From contig OZ345376.1 of the NCBI GenBank assembly GCA_977006965.1, positions 310,001 through 374,000 on the forward strand: DNA of 64,000 nucleotides, read 5' to 3'. The stretch comes from Phymatolithon calcareum. Its lineage: Eukaryota > Rhodophyta > Florideophyceae > Hapalidiales. The translations under genes were made by a program, and so were the position numbers. Positions within the stretch are counted from its first letter, which is position 1. Each line of letters opens with the position of its first letter. This document shows, piece by piece, positions 52,956-63,574 of this stretch. Under the pieces are notes generated by a model. The model saw only the letters and a program-made list of their open reading frames with translations, ran no database searches and had not been told where the DNA came from.

Positions 52956-53026
52956 CTTTCGCGTCCAAAAGTTAAATGATTCTCATTCCCTTAATTGAGG
53001 GAAAATTCCCGTCACATAGACACTAG

Positions 53027-54935
53027 TGTCTATTTTACGGAAGTTTTACCTCAATTGAGGGAAGATATTCATTTAATTTTTTGCTCATGAACGTTACTCG
53101 CTATCAAGCGCATCAACAGAACCAAGCTCATAGATGTCTTCAGCATGCTTAGTGAAGCAGTTCCTAACAGTAGAAATGTCGCAAATGTATATTGTGGCAC
53201 CATCAAGCGTATTATATTGTGAGAACACAATGGTCGAGGTCTTGGATTTTCAAACTCTGCAGTTGTTTTGCACAACAAAAGTAGTCATCATGACCTCTGA
53301 AAGTATTTTTTTACTTTTCTTAGGGGTAACGTGGCGTCCAACACTGCTCTCGAATGCAAATGTACGCTCTGGCGCAACTGAACGTCGACAAGTAATGCGC
53401 GTGTCAAATGCTATCGATGAGTTGCTCTTCCGGCACTTCGCACTACCTTCACTGCGTCATGTGCTGCTGACACTCTGCATGGTCACCAGAGAATAACAAC
53501 TAGCTAACAACGTAGAAAATCGCCAGAAGAGTTAGATGACCCCTATGAACTATATGCGCACTTGTTGAGTGTCTGCAGAGTCAGTACTCACTAAGTATGA
53601 ATCCACACATGCAATGGGCCTTGTAGCGGCATACGCGGCCATAAGAAAGCACAGAATTACCATTTCGTAGGCCATCTCGTCTTCAAAATCTCTTTGACAT
53701 AGTGTGCTTTCTGTTGTCATTCGTGGGATCAACAAAATCTTGACCGAGCTGACCAGCGGTACTGCGCAGCGTATATGTCGCCTAATTCACTTGATTTCAC
53801 TCTGCATGAAATCAACCGGAGGAATTCTCCCACCGGCATCCCCGTTTTGGAAGAAAAGTGGCCAGGGAGATACTTCTTCGGCCTGGTAGACTTCCAGAAA
53901 GCGCTCTCAGCGCCGAAATCAACTCTTGCCACGAGGACGAGTATTTCGAAAAACTTAATAGGCTCTGTCACTGTAGTCTCTTTTCGCCCCTTTCTTCTCA
54001 GGTTAGCGGACGTCCAAGCAGCAAGTTTTCGCAGGTAACTTGGGGAAACATCGTAACCACGCAATCGTACTTTGAACGAAGTCCAATACCACAAATCTCG
54101 AATAAGAAGTCTCTGTTTAGAGTGCGAAGTTTCCACAACTGAGAGTACAATCGTCTCTAAAACGGACATAGAACTCGCGCTTGTACCTTGGGACCCAATG
54201 AGCGTACGTATTCGGCTCGCGGTCGGGCGTGATGACATCAAGTTCCCGGTGCTATGTTTGGTCTCAAGGGCCTTGTATGACTTAGGCGAGAGTGCTCGGA
54301 AGAGGGCGTTTAGAGCTTCTGAAGGTTTCATGGAAGCTTGCATGCCCTTCTGAGGAGCATGTGATCTCGACTGTGGACGATAAACAGGCTTTTCGCGATG
54401 AAGATTTGCAAGAATAAACACTGTAAGCAGGCCTAGGCGGTACCGCGCTTTGCCGATGTTGGCTCGGTTCAAGCTTTTCAGATTCTGTAATGTCATCGTC
54501 AGCGTTCTCTGCTTTGACGTTGACAATTTGGACTGTCTTAACATTAGTTTTCTTCAATGGATGACGAATCAGAACCCATTTCATACGATGTGACATGCTC
54601 GCGCGACCATTGATTTATCCCGAGTACATTCTGAACCATACTACTCACCTTTTTTGACTTCGAAATGGCTCCGCATAGTCTGGAGCACTCTGGTAGACCG
54701 CCTACAGATGCTGTCTTGGTGTGCACTGATGTACCGACCGCGCGCGGCCCGTGTTTTTCTCCTGGAATGGCAGTTCTGAAACTTCTGAGTGACCAACATA
54801 TTTTCGTTTCTAGCACCGAAAGAACAAATTTAAGGTAGCAGTGTGGATACTTCTCGGACAGAAGATGCGCCAGTCTTTACGAATATGGCATGAGCGATCT
54901 GTTTCGAATTTGTTTCATGGATTTTTTTGAATTAG
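53027..54935 (-). mobile_element. piggyBac-like copy 4, internally deleted subfamily
   Basis: On the minus strand its right terminus is the TIR at 53027 (TGTCTATTTTACGG), sharing one CTAG with copy 3. Pieces: NVKTVQIVNVKAENADDDIT, YLRKLAAWTSANLRRKGRKE, FEDEMAYEMVILCFLMAAYA and CVDSYLVS. The stretch with the first catalytic Asp and a later part between FIGV and LLTLCM are missing. The 5' end stops at about 54935 without TIR. Copy 5 is its inverted partner. Confidence 0.8.
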
Positions 54936-56712
54936 CTTCGTTCGGCGCTAGAAACGAAAATATGCTGGTCACGCAGAAGTACTAGACCTGACATTCCAAG
55001 AGAAACACCGGCCGCGCGCGGTCGGTACATCAGTACACACACAGGCATCATCTGCAAGAGGTCTTGAAGAGTGCTCGAGACTATACAGAGCCATTTCGAA
55101 GTAAATAAAGGTGAGTAGTATGGTTCATATTGTACTCGGGAAAAAATTAATGGTCGCGCAAGCATGTTACATCGCATGAAATTGGTTCTGATTCGTCATC
55201 CATTGAAGAAAACTAATGTTAAGACAGTCCAAATTGTCAACGTCAAAGCAGAGAACGCTGGCGATGACATTACAGAAGCTGAAAAGCTTGAACCGAGCCA
55301 ACATCGGCAAAGCGCGGTACCGCCTAGGCCTGCTTGCAGTGTTTATTCTTGCAAATCTTCATCGCGAAACGCCTGTTTATGGTTTACAGTCGCGATCACA
55401 TTCTCCTCAGAAGGGCGCACTGGCTTCGATACAACCTTCAGAAGATCAAAACGCCCTCTTCCGAGCACTCTCGCCTAAGTCATACAAGGCCCTTGAGACC
55501 AAACATAGCACCGGGAACTTGATGTCATCACGCCCGACCGCGAGCAGAATACGTGCGCTCTTTGTGTCCCAAGGTATAAGCGGAAGTTCTATCTTCGTTT
55601 TAGAAACGATTTTGCTCTCAGTTGTGGAAACTTCGCACTCTAAACAGAGACTTTTTATTCGAGATTTGTGGTATTGGACTTCATTCGAAGTACGATTGCG
55701 TGGTGACGATGTTTCCCCAAGTTACCTGCGAAAAATTTCTGCTTGGACGTACGCTAAGCTGAGAAGAAAGGGGCAAAAAGAGACCACAGTGACAGAGCCT
55801 ATTAAGTTTTTCGAAATACTCGTCCTCATGGCATGCGTTGACTTCAGCGCTGAGAGCGCTTTCTGGAAGTCTACCAGGCCGAAAAAGTGTCTCCCTGGCC
55901 CTTCTTCTTCCAAAACAGGGATGTCCGTGGCTGAATACCTCCGGTAGATTTCATTCAGAGTGCAATCAAGTGAATTAGGCAACATGTGCTTTGCGCAGTA
56001 CCGGTGGTCAGCTCGGTCAAGAATATGTCGATCCCACGAAAGACCACTGAATGCACACTATGTCAAAGAGATTTTGAAGGCTAAATAGCCTACGGAATGG
56101 CAGTCTTGTGCTGTCTTATGGCCGCGTATGCTGTTATAAGGCGCATTGCATGTGTGGATTCATACTTAGTGATTTCTGACTCTGCAGAGATTCAACAAGT
56201 GCACCTATAGTTCATAGGGGCCATCGAACTCTTCTGGCGATATTCCAGGTTGTTAGCTAGTTATTATTCTCTGGTGACCATGCAGAGTGTCAGTAGAACA
56301 TGACGCAGTGAAGTTTTTGTGAAGTGCCGGGAGAGCAAGTCTTCGATAGCGTTTAACAAGCGCATTACTTGTCGAAGTTCAGTCGCGTCAGCGCGTACAA
56401 TTGCATTCGATAGCCGTGTTGGACGCCACGTTACCCCTAAGAAAAGTAAAAAAATACTTTCAGAGGTCATGATGACTACTTTTATTGTGCAAAACAACTG
56501 CAGAGTTTGAAAATCGAAGACCTCGACCATTGTGTTCTCACAAAATAATACGCTTGATGGTGCCACAATATATATTTGCGACATTTCTACTGTTAGGAAC
56601 TGCTTCACTAAGCATGCTGAAGACATCTATGAGCTTGGTTCTGTTGATGCGCTTGATAGCGAGTAACTTTCATGAGCAAAAAATTAAATGAATCTCTTCC
56701 CGCAATTGAGGG
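54936..56712 (+). mobile_element. piggyBac-like copy 5, inverted partner of copy 4
   Basis: The translation is about 85% like copy 4 over its longest frame (55216-55947), and both internal deletions fall at the same places. It starts inside the 5' region (about 54940) and ends at a truncated terminus (CCGCAATTGAGGGG, about 56712) without the outer 13 bases. Together with copy 4 it forms a palindrome with roughly 1.8-kb arms and a spacer near 100 bases. Confidence 0.8.
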
Positions 56713-58660
56713 GCACTTTTCCCTCAATTGAGGGTATGTGATTTATATAATTTTTTGCATACGAAAGCTCTCCAACACCAGGCTCTTCGACAGCGTTAAG
56801 CTTATGGATCGCAACAACGCGCTTCGTGAAACAGTCTCAACCCAAATAAACGCGACAGATGCATGTTTCGCCACCATAAAGCTTGCTACATGATGAACAT
56901 ATGGCAGTCATTTTCCTCACTTTGCAAACTTTGCGGTTGATTTTCGCCGCAAAAAGTAGTCGTCGTGGCATTCGAATTCTTCCTTTTCTTCTTGGTGGGA
57001 ATGAAGCGGGTTCGAGCCCAGCTCTTTAACGTAATTGTGCGATATGAATTGAATGAATGTTGACGAGTCGTACTGAAGTTAAATGCAGTATCGATGAATT
57101 GCTGGATCAGTACTTCATATTATCTTTGCTGCATCACGCGCTGCTGACACTCCGGATGACCTTCATGGATTAAAAACGAGTTATCAACCAAGAAATTTGC
57201 GAGATGTGTTCACACGAAAAGACCATTGTAGCAGTGGGTTCGTCGTTCGACGCTGAAATATTCTCGGCCGTCTGAACTTTTTAGGAGATCGAACACTTGG
57301 GAATCCCATGCGTACACCACATTCGCTTCTTTGCAGACAGAAGAAGAGTCCTCGGTGCGCCGACCAAGCAAAGATGGATGTATGGGGGGATGACATGCTG
57401 TCGGATACTATGGGAAGGCTGATTGAAACAAGATCACTTTCGAAACAATTTGGATCCCAAGCTACTAAGGGCTCCCTGGGAACGAAAAAGCGGACGGCCT
57501 TGCTCGAAAAGGCATTGCGGAGTCAAGTCTGGTGACGCATCAAAATATACCCTTAACCATAGAATCTGCGTTGTCGATTTTCAATCGGCACAAGTCGACA
57601 AAGCTTTGGAGTATGCAGTTGTTACCCTCAGAGCGCAATATAAGCCACAAGCACGCTGAAACTACTCTCAATCAACTTACCGCACTATGTTGCTCGCTGG
57701 AAACAGTTTTTCAAGATGTTACCGTTGACTATGACCCTATATGCAAGACCTGCTCTGCGAGAACCAAGGAGACTGTGGGGCATCTACTCCTATGCTGTAG
57801 TGGACGGAATGTATCAAGGCGCTAGAATATCGTTAGATTTTTCACCAAAACGGTGGAGGAAATATGCATTGAGAAACTGGTCGAAGTACTTCCGTTCGTG
57901 AACAATGAGGGGCTGTTTGAAAACATCGCAAAAATCTTAGAGAGAGTAGCAAAGAGAGACCCCAAAAGGGGCCTAGTGCTTCTGAGGACTGCGTTGCAGC
58001 TTGCTTGGTCTATTGGTTAGCTTTTTGTTTCAAAAGGAGCAAGAAAATTGGCGTTTTCTGATGAAGGTTGGCCAAGACGAGTACTGTAAGCAGGATTTGG
58101 TAATGCTAAACGTTTCCACTGTGGGCTCGGTCCAAGGTGCTAAACGGGCTGAAGCACTATCATCAGGTTTTTACGAATTGAGGCTAACAATCTTGACGGT
58201 CGCAATCTTAATCTTCTTCACTGGGTGCTGAATTAGGACCCATTTTACGCACAGTGACGTGCTTGCGAGACCACCGAACTTCTCTTCAATTACATCCTGA
58301 GCCGTACAAATCACGTTTATTAACTTGGAAATGACTGCTTATAGTCTACAACATTCTTCTCGACTAAGAGCCTTCGTTTCCTTGGCATGTTTGGATGCAC
58401 CGAACCGTAGACGGGAGTCTTTTTCTTGCGGCACAACAGGTCTGATTCTTAAGAGTAGACAGCACATTTTTGCTCCTAGCTCAGCACGATGTGCTGTTCA
58501 GGTAATAGTTGCGCTACTCCTCGCACAGAAGAAAAGCCTGACTCTACGACTCTGGCGGGAGCGAGCTGTTTCGCCTTCGTGTAATAGATTTTTTCGAGCT
58601 TTTAAATCACCCCTAAATTGAGGGATTTACACTCAATTGAGGTGGTTAGTAAACTAGACA
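56713..58660 (-). mobile_element. piggyBac-like copy 6, interrupted by a LINE
   Basis: The minus-strand end at 58660 (TGTCTAGTTTAC) is followed by CTAG at 58661-58664. The N-terminal region lies at 58070-58600 and the C-terminal, cysteine-rich region at 56720-57180. The middle is replaced by plus-strand LINE sequence (about 57185-58020). The other end is truncated where it meets copy 5. Confidence 0.8.
57300..58018 (+). pseudogene. LINE-D C-terminal region with zinc knuckle
   Basis: The frame 57532-57825 ends YDPICKTCSARTKETVGHLL, then LCCSGRN. The C-x2-C-x(9)-H-x4-C pattern, with ET before the histidine, is typical of the C-terminal knuckle of many LINE ORF2 proteins. Upstream codons (TMGRLIETRSLSKQF) and downstream ones (EEICIEKLVEVLPFVNNEGL in a shifted frame) extend the domain. 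It is not from LINE-A or LINE-B, which lack this knuckle in their visible parts. RT is absent. Confidence 0.6.
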
Positions 58661-58664
58661 CTAG

Positions 58665-59028
58665 GGATCCGAAGGATACTTAGAGAGACCGATATCCATC
58701 CCGTGGGTTAAAACGAAAGTATTTTCTATCATAGAGCTCCTGAATTTAAAAGCGGGCTGTAACCCGCTTATCGATCGATTGCAAACCGAAGAGGAGCTCT
58801 CGAACGCAGGACTTGGGAGCAATATACGGCAATAGTATTATACTGCAATGTACTGGTATTTCAATATTTTTCCTTGATCTGTTTCTATTTGAATACGTAT
58901 TGGTAAGCGGCGTAGATACTGGCGCAAGGGAGCTATTGGCAACATTTATTGCTCATCAGCTTCATATCCCGATAAATCTACAATACATTGCTCCCAAGGC
59001 CTCCTCTAACGGCTTCTTGCAATCAATT
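58665..59028. other. No gene; short hairpin
   Basis: A short hairpin AAGCGGG/CCCGCTT lies at about 58749-58769. A plus frame (58813-59055) has a hydrophobic start but no recognised motif and runs into the LTR. Confidence 0.4.
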
Positions 59029-59252
59029 TTAGCTGTTGCACAGGTTCAGAGATGAGAGTCAGGATGAAAGGTGAAAGGACTCTGCCTTTTCGTTTACTTC
59101 TAACAAGGCAGAGGATTATATACTACTAGGGTGAAATACAAAGTAGGCGTTTTGGGTACATGGCAAAACGCGGGAAAACTTCAGCTTCCCAAATCGGTAG
59201 CATGAGCAAAAACATTCTCTAACGGGAACATTCAGCTGGGTGTTGATTTGAA
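59029..59252 (-). repeat. LTR (3' in element orientation)
   Basis: Matches 61932-62155. It contains a TATATACTACTAGG stretch near 59116. Boundaries are set by the extent of identity. Confidence 0.85.
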
Positions 59253-59474
59253 GGATCTTTTCGTCCGCTTCCCCTCCATAGTGTAGACAGTTTCCAGTAG
59301 GGCATATAGCGGAGATATAAGGTCCATGAATGATGGAATAGCAGTGCGCATCAATTTAGCCTCAAAGAGAAACTGCTGCAAATCAGCTCTATTTCCAGGC
59401 TTGCACATGTCCAGAAGTGCAGATAACCGTTTAGGGTCAAGACGGACTCCATCCTTGTCAATGTGCGCCCACAA
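59253..59474 (-). pseudogene. Gypsy RT thumb/connection fragment
   Basis: The minus frame MWAHIDKDGVRLDPKRLSAL, then NRADLQQFLFEAKLMRTAIP, then FMDLISPLYALLE follows the gypsy pattern after the RT active site (G-x-I-x4-G-x3-DP-R, LQQFL, R-IP-F--LI-PL). It is cut by the LTR. Confidence 0.8.
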
Positions 59475-59729
59475 AAGTTGACAGACAGGAGGAATATCTT
59501 GGACTTCTTTGAGTGAAGTTTGAGCTTATGCTTGCGGCAGAGTGAGAAAAGACCTGTCAGGAATTCAATTAACTTTTCAGGGTTCTTTACATGTAGCAGA
59601 AGGTATTCAAAATATTATCTCGAATCGGAGAGCAAATTTCTTATACAGTGCTTTGAAAATATGCCACTGCGTCAACTTGACCGTGCTGTAGGCGTGTAGG
59701 GTTGTATACGCCATCTCAGTAAATGAAAC

Positions 59730-60173
59730 TTAAGATTTCCTCCGATGATTTCTGTAGTAGAAACTGCCAATATCCATGGCATAGATCCATGGACGAGTAG
59801 CATGTTTCACCAGCAAGCTCAGAAAGTAAAACTTCCAAGTTGGGAGGGGCCAGATCATGGGATCACTCTGACAGTTGACCGCGCGCAGGTCGATTGTGAA
59901 TCGGAACTGTTCCTGTCCTGATTTTGGAACGGCAAGAGGGAAAGATGCCCAACTGCTGTTTGGATTACGGTAGATGGTACCCAGATCTTCCAGCTCTTTG
60001 ACTTTTCGGCGAAGAAAATCGTGCTGAGCGGGTGCGTATCGCCGAAGCCTGGAACGTACAGGTCCAGCCGCCGGCTTGGGGGTGAGAGTCATAGGCGGTA
60101 CATCAGCGGGAGAGTCCGCTCCCATTTTGTTCCGAAAGTGTTTGCGAAATCCAAAAACAAGCTCCCTGCACAT
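59730..60173 (-). pseudogene. Gypsy RT fingers and palm start
   Basis: A 147-residue frame. It has RSRLRRYAPAQHDFLRRKVK, then LEDLGTIYRNPNSSWASFPL, then VPKSGQEQFRFTIDLRAVN (about residues 83-100), the classic gypsy finger block. The first catalytic aspartate may be in YAMDIGSFYY near the end. The YVDD box is not found: it lies in the broken gap 59475-59729. Confidence 0.85.
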
Positions 60174-60371
60174 TTCGTGCTAATGAGAGGGAAGGTCAGA
60201 TTCAATAGCGTCAGATACAATGAATTCCAAATCCTGCAAGACTTCAGAACTGTCACTGCGTCCTTCGGGCGCGTTTCCTTTGTCAATAGTCGAGTCATCT
60301 GGCCCATCGCCGTAAAACTTCGGCCCGGGAGCTGAATGAACGAAGAAGAAGCTGCACAAGGCGCCCAGGAA

Positions 60372-60926
60372 TTAGAGGGGGGGTTCCGTGGACGTTGAAA
60401 ACAGGTTAGGAGAGAACCCAATGTGCGAAAAATCAGATTCATGGAATGTAACGCGAACATTCGCTACATAATTCTCCAAGTTAAATCCAGTACTGTTCAG
60501 GAGTGGGCGAGAAATGAGAAATTCTGGCATTGCGTCATCGAAAACATGGAATTCAATCTTGCGCACACGTAAGGGGCCTGCTCGAGTTGTACGCGTCGAA
60601 GAGATGCGTGCCCGTTGATTGAATAAAATAGTGTTTGGAGTCTCTCCGTCTTTGCTGGACATCGCAAGGTCAAATGGAATAGTTTCCTTGAGAGGTAGAA
60701 CCGGAATGAAAATGCCCGCATTGGCATAAAGTTCAAGATGAGAAACGGCCAATGCAGAAACATCGGCACCATAGTCACCATTGACGGTGACTTTGACTTT
60801 TCCAGCAAGAAGGGCTGAGATACGTCCACCTGGAGTGTGTATTTCATCTCCGGGGGTTTCTGCACAAGCGGACAGCTGTTTTATGGCGGCAGATTTTGGG
60901 GAATTCGTCTTCTTGTTTTCGTTCAT
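60372..60926 (-). pseudogene. Gypsy aspartic protease region
   Basis: A 184-residue frame. VKVTVNGDYGADVSALAVSH (about residues 45-64) is the retropepsin active-site segment with D51-Y52-G53-A54 in place of the usual DTGA or DSGA. FLISRPLLNSTGFNL (about 135-150) fits the later hydrophobic-glycine part. The substitution of Ser/Thr next to the catalytic Asp is unusual and may reduce activity. The next frame (RT) begins about 200 bases on. Confidence 0.7.
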
Positions 60927-60987
60927 CTCAGAATACTTTTAGAAGCTCTTTGGCCTTCCCTGGGTTTGTCTTCAGGCAATCCCGAAC

Positions 60988-61659
60988 TTAGTGACTCTTA
61001 TCACACTCGTCTTTGTTCAGACAGGGCGGAAGGGGCTTAGTATTTCCCGTATCGGTTCTGTTCTTCTTCTGCGCACTGCTCGCGCGCGAAACATCTCCCC
61101 TGCCATTTGACGTCCGCGATGGCGTCCGTGACGGTGTAATAAAGTCTGAAGATGTTCGCTGTATTGAGGGTGTGCGCGAATCTTTCAGATTACCGGTATT
61201 TCGCGGCGTGCGCTCCGGTGTCCTCGTATACGCACTGATCGGTACAAATGATTCCAAAGCTACAGCCTGGTGAACAACATATTTGTAGAACGGCTTCCAT
61301 TCCTTTCGCAAGGATTTCCTTTCCATCTGGAGATTATTTTCCACGTTATTTCGCAGTAGGTCCAGTTTGAGGAGGTCGATAATATGGCCTACAGCCACTT
61401 TTGGGTTATCATCAATCAAATTTTCCATGTTGCGTCCGCGCATGACGGTACGATAGTCGGTGAACAATCTGATGATGCGAAGATTTGCGTCTGGTTCATG
61501 CACATTTATGCCCACGCCCGACTTTACTGCAGCAGAAACCTGCTCGGATGTGAGATTCTGCAGCGCGGAGCTTTCGCTTTTTCTGAACCAGTTGAGGAGA
61601 ATATCGTCAGTTAGTTCGTCTGTGGTAGTGACAGATTCTTCGAAAGCAATAAGGGACAA
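60988..61659 (-). CDS. Gypsy gag-like protein, open frame
   Basis: A 223-residue intact frame, first in the element. The N-terminal two thirds are helical and charged, like a capsid (NLRIIRLFTDYRTVMRGRNM, VGHIIDLLKLDLLRNNVENN). A Ser/Thr/Arg-rich linker follows (SRTPSIQRTSSDF, SRTPSRTSNGRG). The last residues CLNKDECDKSH suggest a half zinc knuckle. It would package element RNA. The frame stops just before the protease frame at 60926; a frameshift or re-initiation would be needed to make Pol. Its intactness agrees with the young LTRs. Confidence 0.7.
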   Translation of the reverse strand: MSLIAFEESVTTTDELTDDILLNWFRKSESSALQNLTSEQVSAAVKSGVGINVHEPDANLRIIRLFTDYRTVMRGRNMENLIDDNPKVAVGHIIDLLKLDLLRNNVENNLQMERKSLRKEWKPFYKYVVHQAVALESFVPISAYTRTPERTPRNTGNLKDSRTPSIQRTSSDFITPSRTPSRTSNGRGDVSRASSAQKKNRTDTGNTKPLPPCLNKDECDKSH

Positions 61660-61931
61660 TAGAAGATTATTTTCTATTTAAGATTTCAGTGGCATGGGCT
61701 CCATAGTGCAACCGCCTGCCTGAATGTCCCAGAAACTGTGAAGGTATCGTTCGCGGTCACGAAGGAATATTTGAATGTTCTTCTGACCAATCTGTCGGAG
61801 AACAGAGTGCGAGATAGGGCTGATACATGGCTGTCCCGAATGAGGACCATTGGGGTGTCCAGGAGCCATGATGAATGAGGGAAAAACGTTTTGGTGCAAG
61901 ATGTAGATTAACTCAAAAGCAAGTGATCACT

Positions 61932-62155
61932 TTAGCTGTTGCACAGGTTCAGAGATGAGATTCAGGATGAAAGGTGAAAGGACTCTGCCTTTTCGTTTAC
62001 TTCTAACTAGGCAGAGGATTATATACTACTAGGGTGAAATACAAAGTAGGCGTTTTGGGTACATGGCAAAACGCGGGAAAATTTCAGCTACCCAAATCGG
62101 TAGCATGAGCAAAAACATTCTCTAACGGGAATATTCAGCTGGGTCTTGATTTGAA
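61932..62155 (-). repeat. LTR (5' in element orientation)
   Basis: Matches 59029-59252 with about six differences. Confidence 0.85.
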
Positions 62156-62994
62156 TTCAAACCAGGAAGGGTGACAAGACTATCTCTGGATCGCACGGAT
62201 GCGCTGTGCGCAGCAGGATTCGCCGACAACGTCGACACAGTATGGTGAACGACTCTTCCAAGAGGAAGCAATCGATCAAGCACCGACGACTAACACTCAA
62301 CGTCTTGTCAGTATAATGTCATTTGGTGCTCCCGTTTTCGCACGGTGTGCAATCGCTCCCTCCCTGCCGTATTTAAGCATCTATCTAATGGATAATGCAG
62401 TCTTCTCATTATATCTGGAGGCGAGGCTCCACGCTCCTTTTGATGTTCAGAATGGCCGGGACTCGCTGATTTCTTGTTTGTGTGGCTATGGGTCGTCCTG
62501 TGCGAGCTGTTCTGAGTAAGCCTCTGATATTAGTCGGGTAGTTCGTCAAAAATTGGCACTATATAGTTGAGGGTGGCATTTGGGTTTGATAGTAAGAAAA
62601 AGGTGCTGGCAAATTGTTTTCTGCGTTCCTCACTTTCTCACGAGTTTCTTCAACAAAGAAGTCCCCACATCCTCAATACCCAATACGATCCTGATATTAT
62701 CATGGATTGAAACATGGTATCACAGAGAGATCATTCAAAGCAAAAAAGGGCACTATTTGCAGGCGGGTTTGGGCCGTCAGAAGCAAATATATCTATTTTC
62801 TGATACTCTTCCTACGTGCGATCGAACTCGTATGCAAGCTCATTTCCTGCGAGTGAAATAGAGAAGAGCAAGAAGATCAAGGCTGCCACAGAAGATACAG
62901 AACATTTTGCCAGGAAGGCGATGTCAGTAAGACCCAGTTCAGGAAGACCATTCCGGAACAGGTTACTCTGAGACATTCTGATAATACAAATGAA
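62156..62994. other. No gene recognised
   Basis: Plus frames 62199-62519 and 62580-62861 are open without recognised motifs. No repeat shared with the rest of the window was seen. Confidence 0.4.
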
Positions 62995-62996
62995 TA

Positions 62997-63572
62997 CAGG
63001 GGGTCCTCGGATTAAGGGTCGTGTTGCAACAGACCCGTAATCCGAATCACCACATATTTCGAATCACGGCTATGACAAATTTAGCCACGTGGCACGGAGA
63101 ACTAGACAAATATTAAGACCAGTGCACAACAAAAATAAAAATATTGACTGTAAACTTTTAAAAGGTTCCCCCTCCGAAATGCGCTTAATTCTCGACACGC
63201 TGCACGCGAATGCACTTGGAAGCAGTTCACCTTATATGCAAATCATTACTTCTATTGAAACAACAACATACAGAATAAGCTTCCTCAACCATACGTACAA
63301 ATGTATGGACAATCCTTCAAAATTTACTAGAAATAAGTTTCTTTGTGTAGTGTCCGTAATTTTTCTGTAAACTTCTTATCACGGCAGAAATGTTTATCTG
63401 GTTTTTTGTCGGGAACTTTAAAACTCAGCCAATCCAATGATCCGAGCTATGAGATTTATGGGCACTGCACTAACTCCTGGTGTTCACACTAGAAATATCA
63501 TATTTTGATGAAATTGAATCTTAATCCGAATCAGCCCCTAACATGGAGCACCCTTAATCCGAGGACCCCCTG
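62997..63572. mobile_element. pogo/Tigger-like MITE
   Basis: A 576-base unit with perfect 23-base terminal inverted repeats beginning CAGGGGGTCCTCGGATTAAG, flanked by TA on both sides (62995-62996, 63573-63574). CAGG-type ends and a TA duplication fit the pogo/Tigger branch of Tc1/mariner. Additional AATCCGAAT motifs lie inside both ends. The 93-residue frame (63089-63370) has no DDE motif, so the element is non-autonomous. Confidence 0.9.
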
Positions 63573-63574
63573 TA

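Larger units (their letters stand above)
50494..53022 (+). mobile_element. piggyBac-like copy 3, full length
   Basis: A 2,529-base unit with terminal repeats TGTCTATGTGACG (50494 onward) and CGTCACATAGACA (to 53022), subterminal CCTCAATTGAGG motifs, and CTAG on each side (50490-50493, 53023-53026). It covers the entire transposase and is the best copy in the window. It has a frameshift near 51600 and apparent paired frameshifts near 51950 and 52085. Confidence 0.9.
59029..62155 (-). mobile_element. Ty3/gypsy-like element, young LTRs, internal deletion
   Basis: Direct repeats 59029-59252 and 61932-62155 (224 bases each) differ at about six positions, so roughly 97% identical. On the minus strand the interior encodes gag, protease and part of RT, the gypsy order. 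RNase H and integrase are absent and the interior is only about 2.7 kb, so the element is deleted. No clean TG...CA ends or tRNA-complementary primer site could be fixed; AATT flanks one possible boundary on both sides. Confidence 0.85.

Noticed and set aside
53729-54544. A 271-residue frame taken as one novel protein
   Set aside because: Its first half is a non-native frame of piggyBac copy 4 (the family frame is 54282-54596); only the second half is transposase. The similar frame in copy 5 exists because the two DNAs are duplicates.
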